DNA from: Hirudo medicinalis
Lineage: Eukaryota > Annelida > Clitellata > Hirudinida > Hirudinidae
Length of the DNA stretch: 18,446 bases
Direction of reading: 5' to 3'
Assembly (NCBI GenBank): GCA_011800805.1
Contig: MPNW01000023.1
Span: forward strand, 1-18,446
This document shows positions 1 through 11,100 of the stretch, one piece after another. Made by a program: the position numbers and the translations under genes. Below the pieces are notes generated by a model. The model did not search any database and was not told the DNA's origin. It saw only the letters and a program-made list of their open reading frames with translations. Every line of letters starts with the position of its first letter. Position 1 is the stretch's first letter.

Positions 1-1
1 A

Positions 2-373
2 ATGGTGACAGAAGAAATTTTACGGCTTCAAAAATATCAGCACGACCCAAGTCAATCCATTAGCTCGCCATTGTTTAACGATCTTGTTGCTTTCGTGAGA
101 GATAAGAGAACTGTCAGACCGAAATCGGTAATAGTTCCAACGAGGCGACCAGAGCCTCAAAGCATTTTTGTTGACACCGGTGTCACTCGGTACCGGGTGG
201 TAGCGAGGCCACTCAGATCAGCCGATTCCGAAACTGATGATTCGATAATGGAGTTTTTAGATCACCTATCGGCTATTGAAGGTTCGGGAGGCAGTTTATA
301 TTATGACCTAAGTCCTGCAGAGGCATCCTTTGCATACCTTGCTTTCCAGCGTCAGCATCCAGCATTCCAATAA
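2..373 (+). CDS. terminal exon of an unrecognised protein-coding gene (5' partial)
   Basis: An open frame runs from the left edge to a TAA at 371-373. The ATG at position 2 may be internal, because the frame is not closed upstream within the window. The 123 visible residues are hydrophilic: a basic stretch near residues 33-52 rich in Arg, Lys and Pro, an acidic Ser/Asp/Glu patch near 72-83, and a C-terminus ending in AFQRQHPAFQ. There is no signal peptide or membrane segment. Base composition is clearly less AT-rich than the following DNA, as expected for coding sequence, and an AATAAA lies about 140 nt past the stop. I do not recognise the family. It converges on TMEM94, the two stop codons being only about 237 nt apart. 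Confidence 0.6.
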   Translation: MVTEEILRLQKYQHDPSQSISSPLFNDLVAFVRDKRTVRPKSVIVPTRRPEPQSIFVDTGVTRYRVVARPLRSADSETDDSIMEFLDHLSAIEGSGGSLYYDLSPAEASFAYLAFQRQHPAFQ

Positions 374-388
374 TAATAACTATTAAAA

Positions 389-394
389 TTTATT
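389..394 (-). terminator. candidate poly(A) signal of TMEM94
   Basis: AATAAA on the minus strand (TTTATT on plus) lies 216 nt downstream of the TMEM94 stop codon at 610-612. If both AATAAA motifs are used, the 3' UTRs of the two convergent genes overlap by roughly 100-150 nt. Confidence 0.4.
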
Positions 395-511
395 TAAGCA
401 TTCGTTGTCCGCTTCATCAAACTAAATGGAACAAAACAATGTAACTCAATTTTGGGAATGTATTCATCCACATAAATAATTATTCACCATTTTACTTTGA
501 GATCTTTATGA

Positions 512-517
512 AATAAA
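512..517 (+). terminator. candidate poly(A) signal of the left-hand plus-strand gene
   Basis: AATAAA lies 139 nt downstream of the TAA at 371-373, a normal distance for an animal 3' UTR. It falls inside the presumed 3' UTR of the convergent TMEM94 gene. The motif is expected often by chance in AT-rich DNA. Confidence 0.4.
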
Positions 518-609
518 AGACTTTATATTTGCAGTCATAAAAATGCTTAGCATCAATTTCAGGGAAACACAGAGATTCATATCATTTGCATTGGAAAATT
601 GTCATTGCA

Positions 610-2119
610 TTAAAATGGAGAATTCATGCCCAGTTTGGTCCCAAAATCCAATTTTGCTCTCTTTTGGTGTCTTATCCACACTCTAAAAACATGAATTTTG
701 AGTTGACCCAATATTTGGGGCAATTAAATGATATCAATTGATACCTTATTTCACGTTTCTTTGCAAGCTCGTGGAGACAAATGAGAAATGGAATCCAAAG
801 TGTTGCTATCAACCATCCAGCCAATGAGATGTTTTCAATCGAATATTTTCCACTGGAGGGGCTAAACAGGGAAAAGAACCATGCTGCTTGAACTGAAATT
901 CTGGTAAAATGGAAGACATTTTAAGTTGCTCGCAGATGCAGTTGGTGGAGTAGAAATACTAACAGAACAAAAGTTACAGCTGCCCAAAGCCAATTTTGCA
1001 AGGGAGAACCTTTCCACAAGTAACTGTATCTATGCACGTTGCACATGGAAATCAGAGCTACAAAAACAGTGGGACTGAATTCTAAATTCATTGGGCATGT
1101 TACAACTAACACAACTTACAATTAATGCATTTTTTAAAAATTACATTATATGGTTAATTTACTTATAATAATTTTAATAGAATTGCCATATAATAATCTT
1201 AATATAATTAGATTATATAATTGATAGATGCATTCTTTGACTCACAAAGGTAGAAAACTATTTGCAGACAGGTGAAATGCTGTGACAAGGTCAAGGCATT
1301 GTCACTCTTCCATCCATTCCAATCACCCGTTGATGTTCCATTTCTAAATCAGATGTAATATAATAATATTTATATTTATTTATTTGATACATAATCGATA
1401 TATAATTTCATATATAAAATAATTGGGAAATATCCACAAGTATGTTTACTTGAATGAATAACCAAAATAATTTTGTTTCCAAAGTCAAGCTGTTACGGTT
1501 CTTAATCAGTATTGAAAGAGTTTGTAAATCACACAACTTAAACAACATACCTTCTGCCAAAGAATACGTGGCATTCACAGAGAGTTGAGTTTGTTTCACG
1601 AGCACAGCAGAATTCAAAGAGGTTGACGCCATGCACGACGAGACAAATGAGGATAGTTGGGAAATATCGAATCAAGAAACTCACAACCTCCATTTTCATG
1701 AACTGCATTCATTGTTGAGAACATGGTTTAACATAATTGTTAATACCTCACAATCCACAAAAGCGTAATCCATTCATACGTTGTTCACAATGCATTTATT
1801 TTAGGGGTTCCCACACATTTATGTTTTTATAACATTTCTTTTTAAATAATAATTTGAATGAATTAATAAATACCTGGTTAAAAACCTTTCTCTGATGAGC
1901 ACCTTGAACACCTGCGGTGACTTGGGCAAAGCTAGGATTGTTCATCATAGAGATGCTGAATGCTGGAACAACAATGATAGAGAGCCACAACACCAACTGA
2001 GGAGACAAACATGGTGGCAGAAAGAGGAGGGTGTTGAGCAGCTGCAAACAACTCAAGCACAACTGCATCGACAGGAACAACTTGCCAGTCGTTCGCATCT
2101 TTTGGCAATGTGAACGAGC
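610..2119 (-). CDS. TMEM94: TMEM94 exons 23-28: C-terminal membrane domain and conserved tail
   Basis: Exons: 1886-2119, 1551-1702, 1246-1343, 964-1114 (5' edge uncertain), 745-900, 610-682. Exon 23 encodes two helices (KLFLSMQLCLSCLQLLNTLL, then LVLWLSIIVVPAFSISMM). Exon 24 has LIRYFPTILICLVVHGVNLF, exon 25 has FTCLQIVFYL, and exon 26 has TVFVALISMCNVHR followed by LWKGSPLQNWLWAAV. Exon 27 has SLAGWLIATLWIPFLICLHE, and exon 28 ends QKRAKLDFGTKLGMNSPF. The exon 26 acceptor could be at 1114 or 1105; the nearer AG at 1082-1083 would create a TAA across the junction. Introns 26 and 27 are 63 and 62 nt. Confidence 0.88.
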
Positions 2120-5100
2120 CTTTAAGAAGGAACACGAATATTAGAACTGCTACCGTTGTGGGAGCACTGTCCAAATCATCAAATCATGCAACAGATATTA
2201 ATAAGCAATTATTAATTAGAACTGTTAATTTTGCAGTTGAAATTACAAAATAACATAACTTTCTTAACGATATCTGGTTAAAGATAATCGAATATTTGCA
2301 TTGCAATATCATGGCTTTTGAAAAATAATGGAACTCCATCAGAGCAACAGCATGAATCCTCAGAGGTTAGTGGCCTGGATGTTTTAAAAATCCTGATGTT
2401 CTCCTGTCCCAGGCAGGTATCCCTGCTGACATCACTTTGCCTTTTACCCTCAACAGCCTTGTCTCATCCACATGATATCATCCATAACAACATGAATTCA
2501 CATGATATCATCCACAACAATGAATTCATCCACATGATACCATTCATAACAACATGAATTCATCCACACGATACCATCCATAACAACATGAATTCATCCA
2601 CATGATACCATTCGTAACAATAGGAATGAAAGTGTGTCTCACGACTGATACAAGCTTGTCGAAGCAGGATACGTCCATCTCTTGGAACATGAGGAAGCAG
2701 GAGAGACTGTTCATCTTGGCACTCAGTTGCATCGGTCCAAACGTGCCAGGAGGAGGGTCGATGTAGCTGCTTTGCTGGTTGCAGATTTGTGGAAGCACAG
2801 GATCCTTGGATATGCTGAGTTTGAAATTATTTTAATCACATGTAGAACTTCAAATGTCATTAGAACCAATATACTACTACACATGAGATATACCACTATA
2901 TACGAGACATACCACTATACATGAGATATACCACTATATATGAGACATACCACTATACATGAGATATACCACTATACATGAGATATACCACTATATATGA
3001 GACATACAACTACACACGAGACATACGAATACACATCTCATAAATCGACATGTTAATTCATAGGTGCTAATTTCAATAATTCATAAATATTAATTGACGA
3101 CTTCACCTGCAATCGGCTCTGAGAAACATGGACATGTTATCCATGTTCAACGAACTTCCAAGACAACACGTCACTTCTCCATATTCCTGCAATATCTTCA
3201 GCATCTCACATGTTGCTGTCAGAAGAAGAATGTCCAATGAGGATCATCAAATCCCAATAAATACGCAATTCATTCAATACTTGAAGTCGTGCAGTCAGTG
3301 AACAGGGACACTTGGAGAGGGACATTGTCGATGTTGTTGATGTGCGGTCGAATGTTTTCTATGCCCTTTGGCAGCTGAGCCTGAAATTAGATTGTTTAAC
3401 GACTCGAGTCAATTCAATTGGGTTCTACTGCAGTTTTACTCACTAACTCTGTTCTGAATCTCAGAAAGTCCCTCAATGTAGCTGGAGTAAAGACTGGAAG
3501 TGCTACTGGATGGAGAAACTTCGTCCTTCTGATCGTTGATGAGAGGATGGATGCCATCCACGTCGTTCGACAGCTTCTTTCTTTGTTTCTTTGCCTTGGA
3601 ACTGACTTGAATGTTGCAATTTAAGGATGGTTTTCTGACCAACAGAGACTTGGAGGTCCCTTGATGGATGGTGCTTTTTGTCATCAAAAGCTCTTCTGGC
3701 GATTCCAACTTCCCGACTCTCAGACAATCATCGACTTTGAGCATCGGAGCACTTCCAAAGCTCTTTTTACCGCTGATGTGCAACTTCTGCCTTGCGAGTG
3801 ACGAGCCCAAGCCTGGAGGAATCTCCTCATTTTCACCCAAAAGTGAAATGTGACAATTCCAACCAGCTTCGAGACCCATTTTCTCAGAAAATCCCTGATA
3901 TAATTTTGAATATCAAATATCTTTATAAGATATTATTTATTAAATATTAATTATGCTAAAACTAACGCCTTTAATAAAATTATTATAAGTCCAAATCGAC
4001 CGTCAAGAATTTTGTTTTGATATGTTTATAAGCATAATTTTGAAATACCCTGCTACGAAGTTCATTTTCCTTCGAGAAGTGAACGAATCTGACGCAGCTA
4101 ACTTCTAGTCTTTCAATTAGGTTCACAACTTCCTGCAAAGAAATCTCTGAATCTAAGCAAATTCATAAGCAGCCTCTGGGACGAGACAAGGAACCTGTTT
4201 CGCTTGGTATTGCATGGTCACCATGCCGATGAAGATCTGATTGCCCAGATATTTCAGTGGGATGTTCTTTGGGCTGACCATTCCACCATCGATCTGCAAA
4301 CTCATGTTGCTGATCGAATCCAACTCCTCCCAATGTCCTCCGTCAGACGGTCTTCGGACTTCCCCATTCAAAAAGCTACTGTGTCAAGCAATTACATTAA
4401 CATCACAATAGTTTGCATTGTGGGATGATGATAATGATTCCTTGGGTGCTTTGTATTGTTGCATTCAGTTCACCCGTAGAAGTCCATGTTGGGATGCAGT
4501 TCATATTCAGTTATTTTTGGAAAGATTATAGAAAATAATAATGTCTCAGAATTCATATGAGATTTCCAACAACGTAAATGTACTTCATTTGTACTTTTTC
4601 TTCACCATTGTCACTTATCCGTACCTAATTTTGAACACAATTTACCTTTAAATCAATGAAATCATCATTAGCTTTTGAAATAGTTAAGGACATGTAACTA
4701 GGTAATTTTCACATGTGAGAGATAATTAAATGTGATTTTTAGAAACAACGCAAAGCATAGTGAAGCAACTACTGTGAATATTCATCAGAAAACCTTATTA
4801 ATCTGACCATTCTCAACACTTGCTACAAACTTGATCACAAAAACTCTAAAATTCATTGGCCACAGAGTCGAATCAACACAATGGAAGACATGAAACAAAG
4901 CGAGAAAAAGTGCAAGAGCCTTTCAAGTGATTTCTTTCTTTAAAATATTACTTCCTCATTCGCCAGGGATTCTTAAAGTTCAAGTCTCATAGCATTTAAA
5001 GAGCAAGCTTTAATGAGAGGAGGAGGTTTTCAACTGAGCATGCACTGGTCACGACATCGAGTGATCCTCCACACATAAGAACATGCACACAACAAAACCC

Positions 5101-8100
5101 AGCTAAACAACAAAAGCCACGAACTCCTCACCAAAACGGAAAAAACCTGTTCAAACACAAAGAATTTCCTCACCTTTGATATTGATTTTAACTTATTAAG
5201 TGGTTATCGTCATCAATGAGATCATTCATTCGTACAAATCACTGAGTTGACACTAAAAGTAGGAAACACAAAACAACCCAAAAAAAAAACAAATTCTGAG
5301 AAGGAAACAATAGAAAAAGAATGGTGTGTGAATGAATATATAAACATTTAATATATATGTAAATGTTATATATATTTTTATTTATTTATATAAAATATAT
5401 ACAATCCTGATGACTCTAATGAGGCAGAGGAATACTGTTGAGATGCAAATACTTCAATATTGAACGACAACAAAATACAATAACGTAATCAGTAATTACT
5501 CATCTCTTAAACCCAGTTCTGCATGAATTGTTTAGTAACAAAATTTACAATGAGTGCAAAAAGAAGGAAATGCTAAAACAATGTTAATAACAACAACAAT
5601 AATAATAATAATATAGAACAACAACATTAATAATAAAAACAACAACAACAATAGAACTTAAGTGAGCCAATTACACCTTAATAAATCTCTCAGAACTTCG
5701 AATGGAAATCCTTCCATTACTTAATCACGAAGCATCTCGACAAAAGGCAACAAACAACCTAGTTTCCAGGTGCCTGAGGGAGCCAAAGAGGTTCTCCGAC
5801 ACTTCGATGAAGGACTTGAGGGACACGAGAGGCGAGTCTCCATTGAACGGCCTATAGGAGAAGGCAGTGCAGTAGGAAGTCATGCTGTTTCTGTGGTAGA
5901 AGTCGGCTATTTTCTTCCTGCAATCATTTTCAATTATTTAATTGCTCGTGGCCGCGTCCATCGGTTTTGACGAGTTTACCTCTCGGAATTCCCCAAAGGT
6001 TTGATTTCCGAACCGTCCCAATAATCGGTGCACATGCTCAGAAGCAAGTCGGCCATGCCTTGCGAGAAGAGTTGCTTTGTACCTGGATAAAGAAACCATA
6101 AATATAATTAGGATGTAATAAATAATAAATATGAGAATTAATTATAAATAGGATATAATAATAAAAATAATTGATAGAAACAAGTAATAATACAGCATGT
6201 GAACTATTAGCAAATTAAAATTAACAATTATTACAAATTAACAAATTAACAAACAATCATCAAGACAATGTTCACCTGTCGAGTGGTCTTTCACCAGCAC
6301 GCAGAAGACGTTTGGCATCGGCATCTTGTATTTTTCGCGTTGCATTAATTCTTTGCTTTCCGCAAACGAGGTCTGAAGACGAACGATTATTTTGTTTTAA
6401 AAGACTTGCAAAGTGATTTAAAAACAAATCGACAATCCAACGAACGTCATGCTGGTAGATGCCGAAAACATCCTCCGTGCTGAAGATGTCCGTGGCTCGA
6501 TCGGTGAACCCCATTTGACGGGCCAATTCACAGAAGCACCTACAAAGTGAAATGCAAAGATAGAAGAATTACTGCTCCACAGACCATTTAAACTAAAACT
6601 GATCGCATATTGGCAACAGAAATGAAGAGGGAGCTGAATATCCTAAGCATGATTAACTATTCAGTTTCATGCCTGATGTTACAAGAGGATGAATGAAGAA
6701 TACCTCCTGTTGACAACAGGCACAACCTCCTTCTGCTTCAAGGACATGCACTTAACATGGTCTGCAAACTCTGTGTAATGCTCTGTTGTTTTCAAATTGC
6801 AAGTGTTTAAGAGAATACCCAAACCCTTGAAAGAACAAAAATGTAAATATTTTGGAATGCTTGAACAGGAATTAAGCATCAAATTAAATTTTGGTATGCT
6901 TTAAGTTTATTCTTCTGATGAAATGGTTTGACCAGTTGTACCAGTGGTTTTAGGGATGAGATGTGATTTTTCCACGAGAAATCATCAAAGAACAATCCGT
7001 TGTGGTTCTGCAAAAACATTATTTATTATTCATAACATTATTCTAATCAAATCAATCCTACAAAATCATTCACAACAACCCCATGCAAAGATGCTCGTTG
7101 TTAAGTCAGAACTAATATTATCCATTGTTAGTAATGGTTATTAATATTAGTGTTACAGCCATTCCCTGTAACTGATATGATAATTATGGTAATTATTATA
7201 GTAATCCAGTTATCAGCCAATAGGATTGATAATGTTGACTTAAGCATTAATTGTTATTATAATATAATAAATATTATTGTTAGGTCTTGAAAGGCTGTAA
7301 AAGGGAGCTTCAAGTTGAAGTCGTTAGTGGCCAAATTTCGTATTTACGCTCAGTTAATTAAGTTGCGAGTTTATAATAACGTTTGTGTCGATAATGGACG
7401 GAAAGAAATTTTGGAACTATTTATCTGCAATTAGTTAATTGGTTTAATCAATCAATTGCCTTAAAAAGTCTAAAACTAGTTTGTTGATCAGACGTCCAAA
7501 ATTTTTTTGTGCCGATGGGCAATGTTAGCGTGCACAACAACTGTCCATGAAAATATGAAAATGAAACCCACCTTGGTGTCTTGAGTGAGGTTTAAAACTT
7601 GACATGTTGAACAAGATTCTACAAATCCAAATTCAAAGATTATTTTAAATAAAGGCTGGAAACATGGCTGCATCCGATGTGCTATTCTTTTAACCTTCAA
7701 GTTTCTGATTTTTGCTGAGAACTTCTGTGAGGTTGACAGCATTGTGGTGGATGAAAGAATCAGGTGATTTGAGTGCAGGTTTGTTCTTTGTGAGAAAAAA
7801 CAATTTCTCGGCCGAAGGATTTGGCCAGGATAATATGCCCTTTTTGTCGATGCAGCAAAATGACTGAAATGACGGAAGAGAAATTAAAAATCATGATTTT
7901 GCTTAAAATCTTGTGAGCCACAAACTGTGAGGTTTCCAAGTGACTGAATGATGTTTGATGTCCTTGGCAAGTTTTCAGACTCCCCAAGCAACAAGCTTAT
8001 AAAATTTGTAATCACTCGTTTGCACGACTTTAAAGAATTCTGTGGCAACTGCAAACATTAAAATGTATTTTTGGCTGATTTGGTGAAATAGTAAACAAAT

Positions 8101-11100
8101 GTTGAATATCAACAACATTTTTGAAATCTCCAGTTTTATTCAAATCCTCAAATTTTAGAAGCACTCTGGTCGATCCAAACAAATTCAAAAGTTTCCAAGT
8201 CACTGGAAAGGAAACTGCAAGAAGAGGAAAAACTGCTTGAATCTGAAATAAACAAAAATATTTCTCTGGTTGAAAAATCAGAACAAAATCAAATAATGCA
8301 AAGAATTATTCTTATTATTTCACAATCAAATAACAACTCATTATTTAATGTGCAAGTTGACTCAGAGGGTTGTTCACGCAAGCAATAGAAGCAACATTCA
8401 TAATGTTGTCTTGTATTACGTCAAGTCATGTCACAACCCAGCTTGCACTGCTATAATGTGCCCTTGGAAGGAGCACCATGTGAATATGGTTAACAAAAAG
8501 TGCTATGCATGTGGCACTGCATAATTAAGTGCAACTGCCGACTATTACTAAACTATAATTAACTGATTAACTACACAATATCTCAGAAAATATTCGACTT
8601 ACTTGAAGAACAGCTACCATGTCCATCCATGTTCCAACCACTTCTTGGAAGAGCAAGTACCTCAAGGTGTTCACAAATAGCATGAAAATCTGCAATTTAT
8701 TACATTTTCTCAGATTCTCCCTTTAAATTAAAGGATCTCGAAACTGACCAACAGAGCGGGAATGATCTTTCGTTCACAGAAAACTGAATAAATGTTGTAC
8801 TTCTCCCTGTCCAGGGCACCTGCTGGTTTCTGAGTTGAATTCTCCAAAAACAATCTTCAAGGAAACAAATTAACATTGGATCCCAATTGGTGTCATTTAT
8901 TGCAAAACATCGTCGTGTGGACGAATTTATATCATTATAAGATGCACGAAGGTTTGCAACCGAGCGATAATTAATTACTGTTAGTTACATCGCAATTCAA
9001 TGAGTAAATAATTAAAATCGCACTCAAAGGCAGAGATGAATGGAGTTTCAAGAAGTATGTAAGGTTGAGGTTGGAGTGGGACGCAAGAGGACAAGTTGTT
9101 GGATCCGTCGAGTCCCTTGAAACTGTGCTGAGGGTTGAACACCTCGTCTCTCTCCAGGGTCACGAAGTGCTCTTTTTCCCTGGAGTAATTCTGGAATAAA
9201 TACGTTATAATAATAAGAACCAAACTCATTGGCAAATAATTGTCATTTAATTGAATGCACCATTCGTGTTTACCTTCACTGGTTGACAAAGTAATTGTAA
9301 GACATGCTCGCATGACAAAGTAATTGTAAGACAACGTGATGATGACATCAGTTAAGTGACTCAAAATATTTTACTGAACACAATTATGATGATGTTTATC
9401 AAAGATTTACTTAAAATCACTCAAAACCAAATCGTAGACCTCTGCTTTTTTAATAAATTCCGTTATTTATTCGTCCCTTTAAATGATCCATACTTCTCAA
9501 TGTGTCCTTTATAAGCTTAAATTTGAATGTTCAACATGCAACATTCTAAAAATAACCTCAACATTTCGGATATTTAGCTTAAAAATGTTTAAAAAAGTGC
9601 AACCACTAAAATGACTCTTGACCTGCTCAACATTATCGACGTAATATAAATTTCACAAAATTATCTTGCCTCAGCAAAAGTCCGATTTGTTTAATGCTGA
9701 TAACTAGCAATAACTGCCTGCATCTCGAGGGAGTGCTCTTAGTAGGGGTGCCACATAAATGATAGATCGATTAAAAAGTGCCTTCACATCGTGTTCGGAT
9801 ACACAAGGCACTCAAAAGATCGGATAAATACAAAAATAGCTAATAACTCATCATGATGAGTCCAACTCATTACACCCTTTGTCCAGGGAATTTACAGAAA
9901 ACTATTCACCTCTGCAATTTATGCAGAAGTGAATGTATTTCATGAATGAAAATATCATTATCATTACCAAATTAGATTCAAAACATGCCTTTATTTAAAG
10001 TATTTATTGCAATTAATTCATTAATAATTAGATCATTAAATACCTTCAGCCATTAATTGTTTACTAAAATTTTATGTAAACGATGAAAGACTCCTACCAC
10101 TTGTAAAGAAAACAAATTGTGGTAGAAAGTGACCTTGATGGAGCAGCATTTCGCAGGCACATTTTGTCCTGGTCTGAGGAGGATGACATCTCCTTCTACA
10201 AGCATCGAACACGGTAGGTTTATGACCCGAGAATCCCTGATGGTCCATTGCAGGGAGATGCACTGAGAAATTGGACAATTCAGGTTTATGTAGTTCTCGG
10301 TCGACCATTTCTGCTTTCGTGAACAATCTGTTGGACCAGGTAACAAATTTTGCAATTTACTGTTTTTGCGTTGGTATTTTAATAAAGTAATAAATAAAAT
10401 CACATTTTAGAGACTTTAGTTAATAACAAAAAATTCTTAATTAAAGATAGAATTCAAGTGTGATATTTTGTTATTTGGTTTTACTAGCATTCTATCCAAT
10501 AACATTATTCAGCTTTGAAAACATTGTTCAGCTCTTGACCATTGTTTCTTCAGTCATGTTAGGATGAATGATCTCACTCCATCATTATCATTATTGTTCT
10601 CAGAATATACTGAGCTTTTCACCAAGACCATGTTTATATAATTCTCTAAACATTATCAAGTCTTATTAAGTTTACTTCAATCAGTAGACTTGGTATTAAA
10701 TAAAATTTTACAACGATTTTGCATTGACTACAAAATGACCCTACTCTGTTTTTTCTACTGTTTGTTATATCAATTATCTAAATGTCACAAATTGATAAAA
10801 TTCTTTTCAAACTTATGTTTATTTCCAGCCCAATAAAAGACCAAAAAATACTTGATGTATAAACCTGCCAACTCCAGAAGAAACTTGTTAGCTTTATTCA
10901 CAGGTTCTTGAAGTTTGAGATGTTCCTCATATAGACTAAAGGCAACATTGACCAGAAGGAAAAAAAGCAGAATAATTAGCTCTGCCAACAACCAACCATC
11001 CCTGAAATGAACATATGCAAAGAACAAATATTACAAAAATCTTTTCTGTCTTCGTTATTTATTATTGTAATCTGTTGTCTGTTATATTATGATGAATGTT

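Larger units (their letters stand above)
9191..10133. other. TMEM94: TMEM94 intron 3, 943 nt, with SINE copy B and a short duplication
   Basis: Besides the SINE fragment (9711-9818) and the duplication at 9284-9333, this intron holds AT-rich sequence with no coding match on either strand. Confidence 0.65.

Noticed and set aside
1408..1632. 74-codon minus-strand frame
   Set aside because: It is out of frame with the TMEM94 exon 24 product and reads on into intron 24.
1932..2174. 80-codon minus-strand frame starting with a hydrophobic, signal-peptide-like segment
   Set aside because: Wrong frame over TMEM94 exon 23; the overlapping frame matches TMEM94 helices residue by residue.
2471..2621. 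possible CRISPR array
   Set aside because: The units abut with no unique spacers, unit length varies, and the DNA is eukaryotic; it is an intronic minisatellite.
3418..3853. plus-strand open frames of 61-68 codons
   Set aside because: Antisense shadows of the large TMEM94 exon 19.
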